This document shows positions 1 through 10,429 of a DNA stretch of 64,000 nt, in pieces; the stretch's first letter is position 1; each line of letters starts with the position of its first letter. Location of the stretch: contig CM055611.1 in NCBI GenBank assembly GCA_029379385.1, positions 8,928,001-8,992,000 of the forward strand, written 5' to 3'. The notes under the pieces were generated by a model that was given only the letters and a program-made list of their open reading frames with translations, had not been told where the DNA came from and did not search any database. The DNA comes from Quillaja saponaria (Eukaryota > Streptophyta > Magnoliopsida > Fabales > Quillajaceae). The translations under genes and the position numbers were made by a program.

Positions 1-927
1 TTAATTGATGTTTGTGTCAGATTTGTTAATTCATAGATTGATTTCCATTCTATTGTCAAATCATTACTATCTTCTATCATTCTTACATTTTTAGTTTGAA
101 TTCTTAATTTTATAGAATTCTAAATATTAGGATCATTGATGGATATGAAATAATTTGGGTTGATTTTAAACCAAACTACTCCTATGACTAAATTAGATTG
201 AATTCCTCATATGAGAGTTTTATAGGATCATTTAGCCTATTATCATATAATATTGCTAATATAAATGTATCAATTCCTTCACAAAATAATATTTTTATTT
301 CGATTTGAATTATACCTATATATATATATGTATGTATGTATGCATGTATGTATGTATGTAATTTTAGGAATTTTTTTTTTTAAGTTTCTTGATTTTGCCT
401 AAGTCGAAAATATTTAATTCGAATGTTCCATTTTTTGATATTTTAACTACTGTATTTCTTTAAAATTGTTTGAAATGTCTTGCACTCAAGAAGTTAAAAT
501 TTGAAATTTTATAGATTTCTTTTTTTGTAGGATTTTTAATCTTTTTCTAAAGAAGAATTTTCTATTTGCATATTTTCTTTAATTGCATCACCTAATTTTG
601 TAACTTGTTATTTAGAATTAGGGACTTTTTGAAACATAAAAGAAAATTTTAATTTTTCATGAGAACATTCTTCCTCACTTTCCATTTCATATAAAATTGA
701 TTTATTATCAGAGATTTCTTATCTATAACAAATTTCTAATTCATTTTCTTCTAAGGTTTTTATTATTTTCTTGCCATTTTTTCTTTTCTTAGGTCATTAT
801 GGTGCATAATGACCTTCTTCATTACACATATAACATTTACAACATTTTCTAGGTTTTCAATATTTCTTCTTTTGTCTTACATATTTTATTGTGTGAGAAA
901 TATTATTTGGGTATTTTTCTTCTCTCA
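1..927 (-). pseudogene. Inverted endogenous caulimovirid fragment: coat-protein tail to movement protein
   Basis: Read on the minus strand, this block starts near 927 with the lysine-rich tail of a coat protein. It has a zinc knuckle of the CX2CX4HX4C type at about 780-855, then an acidic stretch, then a 30K-superfamily movement-protein domain that runs to the window edge. It is the reverse complement of 4500-5420, aligning almost throughout with scattered substitutions and small indels. Stops and frame breaks interrupt it, so it cannot be expressed as a protein. A zinc knuckle followed by a movement domain is how I recall the first ORF of cavemoviruses and solendoviruses. It ends abruptly where plus-oriented virus sequence begins at about 928. 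It is a fossil copy, not an episomal virus. Confidence 0.8.
319..360. repeat. TA/TATG microsatellite inside the inverted virus copy
   Basis: A (TA)n run passes into about eight TATG units with one TATG to CATG change. The matching place in the other virus copies (1188-1200 and 5058-5070) has only a short TATATACATATAG stretch, so the microsatellite grew after this copy integrated. Confidence 0.85.
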
Positions 928-1084
928 TAGGAGGAATTCAATTTAATTTAGTCACATGAGTAGTTTGATTTAAAATCAAGCTAAATTATTTTATATTCAT
1001 CAATGATCCTAATATTCAGAATTCTTTAAAATTATAAATTCAAACTAAAAATATAGGAATGATGTAAGATAATAATGATTTGGC
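928..1084 (+). pseudogene. Partial movement-protein fragment of endogenous caulimovirid
   Basis: About 150 bp matching 5183-5335, the C-terminal part of the movement-protein domain and the start of the segment after it. It stops after a phrase shared with 5325-5335. The sequence then jumps back to the region equivalent to 4960, so the next feature repeats the same stretch. It is preserved only as a piece of a tandem duplication and has no open frame of useful length. Confidence 0.75.
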
Positions 1085-1830
1085 AATTCTTAGGAAATAC
1101 AGTAGCTAAAACATCAAAAGATGGAACAATCGAATTAAACATTTTTGATTTAGGCAAAATCAAGAGACTTAAAAAAAAATTCCTTTAATTAGATATATAC
1201 ATATAGGTATAATTCAGATTGAAATAAAAAAAATATTATTTTGTTAAGGAATTGATACACCTATATTAGCAATATTATATGATAATAGAAAAAATGATCC
1301 TATAAAAGCCCTCGTATAAGGAATTAAATCTAATTTAGTTACATGAGTAGTTTGGTTTAAAATCAAGCCAAATTATTTCATATCCATCAATGATCTTAAT
1401 ATTCAAAATTCTTTAAAATTTAGAATTCAAACTAAAACTATAAGATAATGGAAGATAGTAAAGATTTAGCAATATAATGGAAATCAATCGATGAATTAAT
1501 AAATCTAACACAAACATCAATTAAGGAAGTTGATAAAGACTTTGTTAAAATATTTAAATCTTGTGAATTTAATTTAGAAATTCAACCACGATTAATAAAT
1601 TAAAAAGATTTAAAAATACTTTCTGATTGGCTAATAAAATATTTAACTGAAGCTAAAGCAAAAATACAAGTTCAACATGTAGAATTTGTGGATTCAGGAA
1701 GTAATCTTTATTTCTAGGATAGAAGGTCCATTAATAGTCATCAACCCATATTAATCCCTAATATAAGTTTTTGAAGTCAAAGTCAAAGAGAAATTCAAGA
1801 AGATGAATTTTCAGAAGAAAATTAATCTTT
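1085..1830 (+). pseudogene. Second movement-protein copy plus downstream segment, endogenous caulimovirid
   Basis: This block aligns end to end with 4960-5690. It holds the movement-protein core, from a glycine-isoleucine-aspartate-threonine-proline motif at about 1250 onward. It also holds the segment that in the main copy starts with a methionine at 5311 and ends in a glutamate-rich tail. Several stops are present, for example near 1473 and 1605. At about 1830 the match to the main copy ends and the sequence switches to the 3' part of the virus's last ORF, so a deletion has removed the protease, reverse transcriptase and RNase H here. Confidence 0.75.
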
Positions 1831-2480
1831 TGTCCATCCTTTAACACTTTGAATATAAAAAGTGTTGAGATAAAATTTGTGAAAGTCATAATCCTTTAAA
1901 AACAAGAATTTGATAAAATGTTAGGGTTATACTCTTTTTTGAAAGCAACTATTCTCTATATTATTATGAAAGAAGATACAGATCATATGTATATCGTCAA
2001 TATTACTACTATGATGAGATATTTTCAAAGAGAGGAATTCTATCAGCTATGAACTCTAACCAAGACAGCTGATCATGATTTTGATTTATTAATTACTGAA
2101 GAAACACTTGGTACTCAAAAAGTAATAGTAGAAGATCATTATTATATTAGGAGTCTTCAATCATTGGTTAGAAAATAAATTTGGTTGAAAGTGAAGATTA
2201 TCTTTTAATAACTAAGGAAAAATTAATTTTTGTAACAAGACTTTTTATTAATTATAAAAGGTCCAAAGAACAAATAAATTTTTATGATCAAATATTTGCA
2301 AAAATTAAATTTTTGGAGGTAGAAGGACTAGAAGATTTGATTACTGATGCAATTATAGAATAAAAGTTAGCTGACAAAGCAGCAGAAGACTATAGTAGAG
2401 GTGATGAGATTTACTCATTAGACAGTGTTGCAGAACACAATATAGCCAACATGATGGAACCCTAATAAGCTACTTTTTCT
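1831..2480 (+). pseudogene. 3' part of last ORF of endogenous caulimovirid (transactivator position)
   Basis: This matches the minus-strand sequence at about 8640-9300, which follows the RNase H and last ORF in the inverted copy. By position it is the C-terminal part of the final ORF, where cavemo-, solendo- and caulimoviruses encode the inclusion-body/translation transactivator. I see no diagnostic transactivator motif, so the function rests on gene order alone. A 60-codon open stretch survives at 2181-2363 and is rich in charged residues. Stops flank it on both sides. Confidence 0.55.
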
Positions 2481-2720
2481 ACCAACCAGCTAAGAAGAAG
2501 GACGAAAAGGAATCTCAATTTTATTTGATGCAATCCACTTTACAGCCAGGAAAGTGGTGAATGTAGACTTTCTCTTATCCTCTAAGATTGTAATCTTAAT
2601 TTGTTTTTTTATTTAAGAGGATGATATCTTCTTGGTGAGCAGCATCAAAAAAGTCAGACACTTCTTTCTTTTATTATTATCTTCTCTTTATTGTAAATGC
2701 TTTTGCCCTTTTTTCTTTAT
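2481..2720 (+). other. Virus intergenic region of endogenous caulimovirid
   Basis: Non-coding stretch between the last ORF and the primer-binding site, also present in reverse at about 8433-8640. Shared blocks include a TCTCTTATCCTCTAAG stretch near 2572-2587 and a T-rich TTATCTTCT segment near 2680. In circular caulimovirids this region holds the promoter and polyadenylation site. I do not see an unambiguous TATA box in either copy. Confidence 0.6.
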
Positions 2721-2738
2721 TGGTATCAAAGCCCAGCC
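2721..2738 (+). promoter_or_regulatory. tRNA-Met-like primer-binding site of endogenous caulimovirid
   Basis: The sequence tggtatcaaagcccagcc resembles the initiator-tRNA-Met complement used by Caulimoviridae to start minus-strand DNA (usual form TGGTATCAGAGC). It lies between the end of the last ORF and the first ORF, which is where the circular map is conventionally opened. Confidence 0.7.
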
Positions 2739-2869
2739 ATGATACATATATCTAAAAATAGCTTGTACCAGTAACTCTATAATAAAGTTTGAAGTTATTT
2801 TTTGTAAGTTTTTCTATATCATCTTCTTTTTCTATTACATGTTTTTCATTTTTCGTTATTTAAAATCCT

Positions 2870-4880
2870 AAATGTTTGGTGATCTGTAAATTATACTTGG
2901 GTCTTAGCTAGTTGAGAATAGGCGTAAGTTCACCCTAAAATTGAAGTGAATCTATAATCAATAAAAGGTCTTAAGAGTCGTAAATAAGTTAAAATAGAAC
3001 ATGTTAAGTGTGTAATAGGAGAAGATCAAAAAGAAAAAACTTATGATCATAATTTTTATATCGATATTACATCAGAGAAAACTGTTAGTAGTATAAGTAG
3101 AGTTGTAAACTCTTTAGTAAATTTCACTTCTTTTATTTTCAAAAGAAATTAATCAAAAACAAGAAAAAATGTTAGATAATTTACAAATTTTTCATGTTCA
3201 GCAAGATCATGAAATATCTCAACTATATTATAGAACTGAAATATGTGCCTTAAGAGAAATAGTGAAGCCCAAAAAACAAACTCTAAACAAGAGTTTGAAA
3301 ATATAAAATAAATAATAGAATATTGAAAAAAATCATTATATCAAAGAATATGATATAGCAGAGAGAAATAAACTAATAAGAATGATGCAAGATTTATTTG
3401 TTCGAAATGAATATTTAATGAAGCAAAATAATTGTGAAATATTATTAAATATTTTTGATGAAGAAAGTGATTCTAGTCCCGAATTTTTAATATTTAAAAA
3501 TATAATCATAATAAGTGATGAAGTTTAGAATCCTTTGAAGATGAGAAAATATTTTTGGAACAATATAAAAGAAAGGGAAAAAGAAAAATTGAAGAACTAG
3601 ATTCCTTAGATTTAGATCTTGAAACTAAGGTATATTCTTAGCAAGAGATAGATGAAATAAAACCAACTATAGAAGAAAAGGATAGAAAGCCTACAACCTG
3701 TACTTTAAATTCGGAAATTCCTATGGATGCACCGATACCAACAATCACCAGAAAGGATGATTTTTACAAACAAAATGTAACAGTAAATGGAATATAATTA
3801 GTTTTGACAAATGTCTTAATAAAAGATTATGAACAAATTATTGATGAATGGGTACAATCATTATTCATTGTTATAACTACATATAAAAATACTTTGTCTA
3901 AAGAAATTTTTTTAACTTTATAGCAGAAACATTGCAAACATTGTAGAAGATACTTTGCAATTTCTTAAGAAATGAGAAAGTTTTATAAAAGGAATTGTCC
4001 AGAAAAAAAGAATTACTTGTTAATTTCAACTCTTGTGATAAAATATTATAGGATTTTGTAGCAATTATTAAAAAAGAATTTTGTTGTTATATGGATCCGC
4101 TATATACACTATATGTTAGATATACACTATATATTGACAAAAATAAAATTGTGTGATATTAAAGAACTAGAAAGGTTCTCCAAACAATTTCAAAAATATT
4201 ATCATAACCTTGATGATGTCGAATCAAAATTTTGGCTTAATTCATATTTTCATGGGATGAATTATGTAATAACACATATAAATCCTTTTTAAATAAAATC
4301 AATGGAGAAGATTCCCTTAGTAATAGAATTAGATGTGTAATTAGACAAGTATTAGATTATTGTCTAACTACAAAAGAAACTAAGCAAGTTAAAAAAAAAG
4401 AGTAGGAAAACAAAATTGTTCTAAACTTTTCAAAGACAATTGGAAATTTGGATGTAATAACAGATCAAAACCAAAAAGGTTTATATGGAAAAAATGTAAG
4501 AAAAATACCCCAAGAAAATTTCGCACACATAAAAAATATGTAAGACAAATAGAAGAAAAATTGGAAACCTAGAAAACGTTGTAAATGTTATATATGTAAT
4601 GAAGAAGGTCATTAAGCACCACAATGTCATAGGAAAGGAAAAAGTGGGAAAAAAATGACCAAAACCTTAGAAGAAAATGAATTAGAAATTTGTTATGGAA
4701 AATAAATATCTGATAATGAATCAATTTAATATGAAATAGAAAGTGAGGAAGAATGTTCTCATGAAGAATTGAATTTTTCTTTCATATTTCAAAAAGCCCC
4801 TAATTCTGAGCAACAAGTTACAAAATCAGGTGATGTAATTAAAGAAGATATGCAAATAGAAGATTATTCTTTAGAAAAGA
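2870..4880 (+). pseudogene. Coat-protein region of endogenous caulimovirid
   Basis: Conceptual translation in shifting frames gives an acidic, lysine- and glutamate-rich leader (about 3150-3800). A helical coat-like core with a conserved cysteine-aspartate-isoleucine segment follows at about 4150-4260, then a basic tail with a CX2CX4HX4C zinc knuckle at about 4585-4625. After the knuckle comes a glutamate-rich stretch. The zinc knuckle binds viral nucleic acid in caulimovirid coat proteins. The region carries many stops and frame changes, including a stop inside the knuckle just after its histidine. It continues directly into the movement-protein domain, suggesting one large ancestral ORF. 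Confidence 0.7.
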
Positions 4881-5310
4881 TAAACATCCTACAGAAGAAG
4901 AAATCTATAAAATTTCAAATTTTAACTTCTGGAGTGCAAGGCATTTAGAACAACTTTCAAGAAATACAGTAGCTAAAGCATCAGAAGATAGAATAGTTGA
5001 ATCAAACATTTTCAAATTAGGCAAAATCAAGAGACTCAAGAATTTTTTTTCTAAAATTAGATATATACATATAGGTATAATTCAGATCGAAATAAAAATA
5101 TTATTTTGTTAAGGAATTGATACACCTATATTAACAATATTGTATGATAATAGGTTAAATGATCCTATAAAAGCTATCATATGAGGAATTCAATCTAATT
5201 TAGTCATATAAGTAGTTTGGTTTAAAATCAAGCCAAATTATTTCATATCCATCAATAGTCCTAATATTCAAAATTCTTTAAAATTAAGAATTCAAACTAA
5301 AAATATAGGA
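4881..5310 (+). pseudogene. Movement-protein domain of endogenous caulimovirid (main copy)
   Basis: Conceptual translation shows the 30K movement-protein hallmarks: a hydrophobic strand beginning near a histidine-isoleucine-glycine motif at about 5068, a Gly-Ile-Asp-Thr-Pro motif at about 5113, and an Asn-rich segment at about 5160-5215. The family tubulates plasmodesmata for cell-to-cell movement. It sits downstream of the coat zinc knuckle rather than in its own upstream ORF as in caulimoviruses. Stops are present at about 5110 and 5208. Two further copies of this stretch lie at 1-480 (minus) and 1085-1440 (plus). Confidence 0.7.
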
Positions 5311-5693
5311 ATGATGGAAGATAGTAATGATTTGGCAGTAAAATGGAAATCAATCTATGAATTAAAAAATCTAACAAAAACATTAACTAAGGAAGTTGAT
5401 AAACGTTTTGTTAAAATATTTGAACCTTGTGGATTTGATTTAGAAATTCAACTACAATTAATAAATTGGAAGGATTTAGAAATACTTTTTTATTGTTAAT
5501 AAAAAAATTAACTAAAATCAAAGAAAAACAACAAGTTCAATCTATAGAATTTATGGTTTTAGGAAGTAATTTTTATTTTAAGGATAGAAGATCAATTAGT
5601 AGTCATCATTCCATGTTAATCCCTAATATAATTTTTGGAAGTCAAAGTCAAAGAGAAATTCAAGAAGATGAGTTTTTAGAAGAAAATAGATGA
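5311..5693 (+). pseudogene. Segment between movement and protease domains of endogenous caulimovirid
   Basis: Two overlapping short open stretches (5311-5499 and 5466-5693) together cover a lysine- and glutamate-rich segment ending in an acidic tail. It has related copies at 1-90 (minus, partial) and 1441-1830. I recognise no domain. It may be the C-terminus of the coat/movement ORF or a small separate ORF. A frameshift at about 5495 separates the two stretches. Confidence 0.5.
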
Positions 5694-7690
5694 AATAGTC
5701 AAAGGATTATAAATCCTAGTGTTAATTTTCCTATAATTCCAGGCTCAAACAATTATTCAGAAAATGAGGAATTAAAAGCTGTAATAGTGTTCCAATTATT
5801 AAGTAGAGAAAATGATTATATTATTTTCTCACCTCAAAATAAAAAGAAATATAATTATGTTTTAAGAAACTTTAATTTTGCTGGATATAAATCATATTAA
5901 TTAGTTGTTCTAGTAGATATAGGTGCTACTACTAGTACATATAGAATTAATGTTTTATCTATTGCAAATTGGTATTGATGAAGCATCCTATTCTAGTCAA
6001 AGGAATAGATGGTAGAGAAACTATTATTAAATACAAAGTTAAAAATATACCAATTTGGTTAGGAAATAAAAAATTTTATGTTTTCCATTAATGCATGGAG
6101 ACATGCTATTAGAAAATAATTTTTTACAAAAATATTTTCCTTTAAAATTAACTTTGAATAACAAAAAATATCGATATCTATACTTGTAGAATATAAAAGA
6201 TTTGAACCTCTTAAAAAGGAAGGTGAAATTTAGTCTTTAGAAACTTCACATTGCTTATATAAACAATTAGAACATTAGTGAAGATCTCCTAAAGTTATGG
6301 GAAAAAAGTCCTAGATATTGTAGCTTAAAGTTATCAGATTCTAATAAAATCATTACGGTTAAGCCAATGATCTATACTAAACAAGATATAAATGAATTTG
6401 AAATTCAAATAAAAGAATTATTAGACAAATGGTTAATAGAATCAACTACTAGTCTTTATTCTAGTCCTGCTTTTATGGTAATAAATCATTTTGAAATAAA
6501 AAGATGAAAAGCTAGAATGGTCATTAATTAGAAGAGATTAAACCAAAATCTTAAATTTGATAGCTATTTTATACCTAGAAAAGATATTCTTGTTAATCAA
6601 ACAAGACAAACTAAATATTTTTGTAATTTTGATTGTAAGTCAGGTTTCTGGCAATTAAAATTAACTGAATAGTCAAAATCCTTGACTACTTTTTGTACTC
6701 CATATGGACATTATCAATGAACTGTTATACTATTTGGTCTATGTAATGCTCCACAAAATTTTCAAAATTAGATAGATTCTATTTTTAAAAATGTTAAAGA
6801 TTTCTATATTATTTATACATATGATGTTCTTGTTTTTTCTAAAACAGAAAAAGAACATAAAAGACATTTAGAACAAGTGAGAGATATTTTCATAAAACAT
6901 GGAATTATCTTAAGCCCCAAAAAAATAGAAATATAATTTTTAGGATTAAACTTAACTCCAAAAGGGATTAAGTTACAAGATCATGTTCTTATGAAAATAA
7001 AAAAAATTTCCTAACAAAATTGTAGACAAAAAATAACTATAAATTTTTTTAGGAATTCCAAATTATGGTAGGAATTTTATACAAGATTTTTCCAACAAGG
7101 AAAAATCTTTATTAGAAAAATTTAAAAAGAATAAATAATTTTTTTAGGAAGAAAATGATTTTAATTTAATTAAGAGATTAAAAAATGAAATAGAAAATTT
7201 ATCTACTGTTTATTTTCCTAAAGAAGGAGATAAATTAATATTAGAAGCCAATACTAGTGATGAATATTGAGGAGCAGTTTTAAAAGCTAGAATAGATAAG
7301 GAAGCAAAAATTTGTGGCTATAGTTCATGAAAATTTAAGTCCAATGAAATCAATTATATTATATATGGAAAAGAACTTTTAGCCATAAAAAATGATTTAA
7401 AAAGATTCATATTTATCTAGCACCAGATAAATTTCTTATTCGAACTGATAATCAAGCAATAAAAGATTTTCTTAAATCCAAAAAAGGAGAAGAAAATTCA
7501 AGAATAATTAGATGGTATAATTTTATTTGTCAATATCCTTTTAACATAGAATATATCAAAAAAAAAAAAAAAAATTATTGTACATTTTTTGAGCAGACAT
7601 AAGTCAGCCAAAGAAGGATAATGGTAAAAAACTTGTAGTAAAAGTTGTAGGAGATTAGCATACATTAAAACCAGAAGCAAAGAGTAATTC
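5694..7690 (+). pseudogene. Protease, reverse transcriptase and RNase H of endogenous caulimovirid
   Basis: Domain order is retropepsin, RT, RNase H. The protease active-site region is at about 5905-5945, where the usual Asp-Thr/Ser-Gly reads Asp-Ile-Gly. RT runs from about 6330 to 7000: the segment with the first catalytic Asp (FDCKSGFW) is at about 6628, the TPYGHYQ-like motif at about 6700, and the catalytic loop near 6818-6840, where the first Asp of the YxDD motif appears as Tyr (TYDVLVFS). RNase H runs from about 7225 to 7470, with the Glu/Asp positions and the family's YGKELLAIK motif still readable. In-frame stops and frameshifts occur throughout. The enzyme would copy viral RNA into DNA, but this copy cannot be active. 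Confidence 0.85.
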
Positions 7691-8425
7691 TAAAAAAAGA
7701 CAATCCTCAAATACTCCTAGATATCACTTTATAGAACTTATGCATCCAGCATATTCTAATTTCCTTCCACAACCTAGATATAGTAGACTACTATACTATT
7801 AACAACCCAAGCCTATAGCCTATAATCCCAATCATTATATTCAATAGGATAAAAATCCAATGAGTCAGCCCAAGTCATACTCACAAATAGTGCAAAATAC
7901 TAAAAGACTAGTTTTTGAAAAAAAGAAAACAAAAAAAACTAAACAAGTTTCAAATTTTTATAATCCAGGATTATCAGAAAATATTTATAAACCCTTAAAT
8001 AGTGTTTGGAAATTCCATATCCTTGAAAAGAAAACAGATTTTAGAAAATAAATTGGAAAACTGTCAGAAGAATTGGCTAATCAAGCCAATATCTTTAAAA
8101 TTTTTAAAGTATTAACCAAAAAATACTAAAAAAAGTTAAGTGGGATAAAGAAGTTAATTTTGACCAAATTAATAGTATTCTTGAATTATCAAAATTATTA
8201 GATAGTTAGCAAAACGATGATTAGTTTTTCAGAAAGTTAAAAGAATCCGTCTTTATGAAAAAGGGAAGATAATTCTTCCTATAGAATTACCTTTTAAAAT
8301 TAAAAGCAGCATAAATAATGCTCATCATCTAAAACTCCTAGAAAAATTAGCCCAATTTTTTTTTTAATATCTCTATCACTTCTGAATATTGAGATATAAT
8401 CAATATTCTAAAATTAACTTTTTTT
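7691..8425 (+). pseudogene. N-terminal part of the last ORF of endogenous caulimovirid
   Basis: A 63-codon open stretch at 7860-8051 begins MSQPKSYSQIVQN and is lysine-rich. Translation continues in broken frames to about 8400. The same ORF occurs on the minus strand at about 9860-9200. It follows RNase H, the place of the transactivator gene in cavemo- and solendoviruses, but I see no diagnostic motif. The block ends at an inversion junction at about 8425-8433. Confidence 0.6.
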
Positions 8426-8432
8426 TTCCTCT

Positions 8433-10362
8433 AATGGGAGAAGATAATGAAAGAAATAAGTATTTGATTTTTTGATGCCCTTCACAAAGAAGAGATCATT
8501 TTCTTATAAAGAAAATGAAAAATTTAAGATTACAATCTTAGAGGATAAGAGAAAATCTACATTCACCACTCTCTTGGTTGTAAAGTAGATTGCATTAGAT
8601 AAGGTTAAGATTTCTTATTGTCCCTCCTCTAAGCTGGTTGACAGAAAAAGTTGTTTATGACGGTTCTATCATATTGGCTAAGTTATGTTCTGCAATACTA
8701 TATAATGAGTAGGTCTCATAACTTATACTGTCATCTTCTGCTGTTTTGTTAGCTAACTTTTGTTTCATAATTGTATCAGTAATCAAATTTTTTGATCATT
8801 TTACCTTTAAAAATTAGATTTTTGTAATTATTTGATCACAAAAATCTATTTGTTATTTGGATCTTTTATAATTAATAGGAAGTCTTGTTACAAAAATTCT
8901 TTTTCTATCGGTTATAAAAAAATAATCTTCAATTTTAATAAAATTTATTGTTCTAACCAATTGTCAAAAACTTCTAATATAATACTGATTTCGTGTTATT
9001 GCTTTTCGAGCACCAAATATTTCATCAGTATTGGATAAATCAAAATCATGATCAGTTGTCTTGATTAGAGTCCACAACTAATAGGGCTGATAGAATTTTT
9101 CTTTTTGAAAATATCCTATTATACTAGTAATATTGATAGTATACATATGATCTGTATCTTATTCCATGATAGTATAGAGAATCATTGTTTTGAGGAAGGA
9201 GCATAGTATTGAAATTTTATCAAATTTTTATTTTTCAAGAATTATGGTTTTCACAAATCCCATTTCAACATTTTTTATGTCCAAATTTTCAAAAGATGCA
9301 CAAAAGGTTAATTTTGGAATATTGATTATATCTTAATATTCAGAAGTGATAGAGATATTAAAAGAAAATTGCTCTAATTTCTCTAGGAGTTTGAAATGAT
9401 AAGCATTATTTATGCTGTTTGTAATTTTAAAAGATAATTATGTAGGGAGAATCATTTTGGCCTTTTCATAAAGACTGATTCTCTTAACTTTCTAAAAAAC
9501 TGGATCATCATCTTGTTCACTACTCAATAATTCTGATAGTTTAAGAATAATATTAATTTGGTCATAATTAACTTCTTTATCCTACTGAACTTCTTTATGT
9601 ACTTTTTTAATACTTAAATTTTTTTAAAGATATTGGCTTGATTAGCCAATTCTTCTTACAGTTTTTCATATATTTCCTAATTTTTTATTTTCAAGGATAT
9701 GGGATTTCTAGACACAATTTAAGGGTTTATAAATATTTTTTAGTAATTCTAGATTTTAAAAAGTTGAAACTTGTTTAGTTTATTCTTTATTTTCTTCAGA
9801 AACTAGTCTTTCAGCATTTTGCACTGTTTGTGTGTATGACTTAGGCTGACTCATTGAGTTTTGAGCATGTTGAATATAATGATGAGGATTATAGGCTATA
9901 AGTTGGGGTGATTGATAGTATAGTGGTCTGCCATTCCTAAGTTGTGGAAAGAAATTAGAATATGCTGGATGTATAGGTCCAACAAAGGGATATCTATGAG
10001 CATTTGAGTATTGTCTTTTTTTAGGATTACTCTTGCATTTGAGGATTGTCTTTTTTTAGGATTACCCTTTACTTTTAGTTTTATCGTATGCTAATTTCCT
10101 ACAGCTTCTACTAAAGGTTTTTTTGCCTTTATCCTTATTTGGCTAACTGATGTCTGCTAAAAAAATATGCAATAAATTTTTTATTACTTTTGATATGTTC
10201 TATATCAAAAGGATATTGACAGATAAAATTATATTATCTAATTCTTCTTGGATTTTCTTCTCATTTTTTGGATTTATGAAATCTTTTACTGTTTGATTAT
10301 CAGTTTGAATAACAAATTTATCTGGTGCTAGATAAATATAAAATCTTTTTAAATTATTTAAA
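8433..10362 (-). pseudogene. Inverted 3' half of endogenous caulimovirid: RNase H end, last ORF, intergenic region
   Basis: On the minus strand this runs from the C-terminal RNase H (10391-10200, with the LAPDKFVIQTDNQ segment) through the last ORF (about 9860 to 8640) to the intergenic region (8640-8433). It is the mirror image of 7400-8425 plus 1850-2700. Because it holds in one piece the last ORF that is split between two places on the plus strand, it shows the ancestral order: RNase H, last ORF, intergenic region. Stops are frequent. The match ends at about 10362, where Harbinger-type sequence takes over. Confidence 0.75.
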
Positions 10363-10429
10363 AAAAAAGATATACTATTTAGGAAACTCATAGGTTAGCT
10401 TAACAATAATCTGTAATTCATCTACATCA

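Noticed and set aside
1..10362. A living episomal virus or intact integrated virus
   Set aside because: Every coding region has stops, frameshifts or changed active-site residues, and the blocks are inverted, duplicated and deleted relative to one another.
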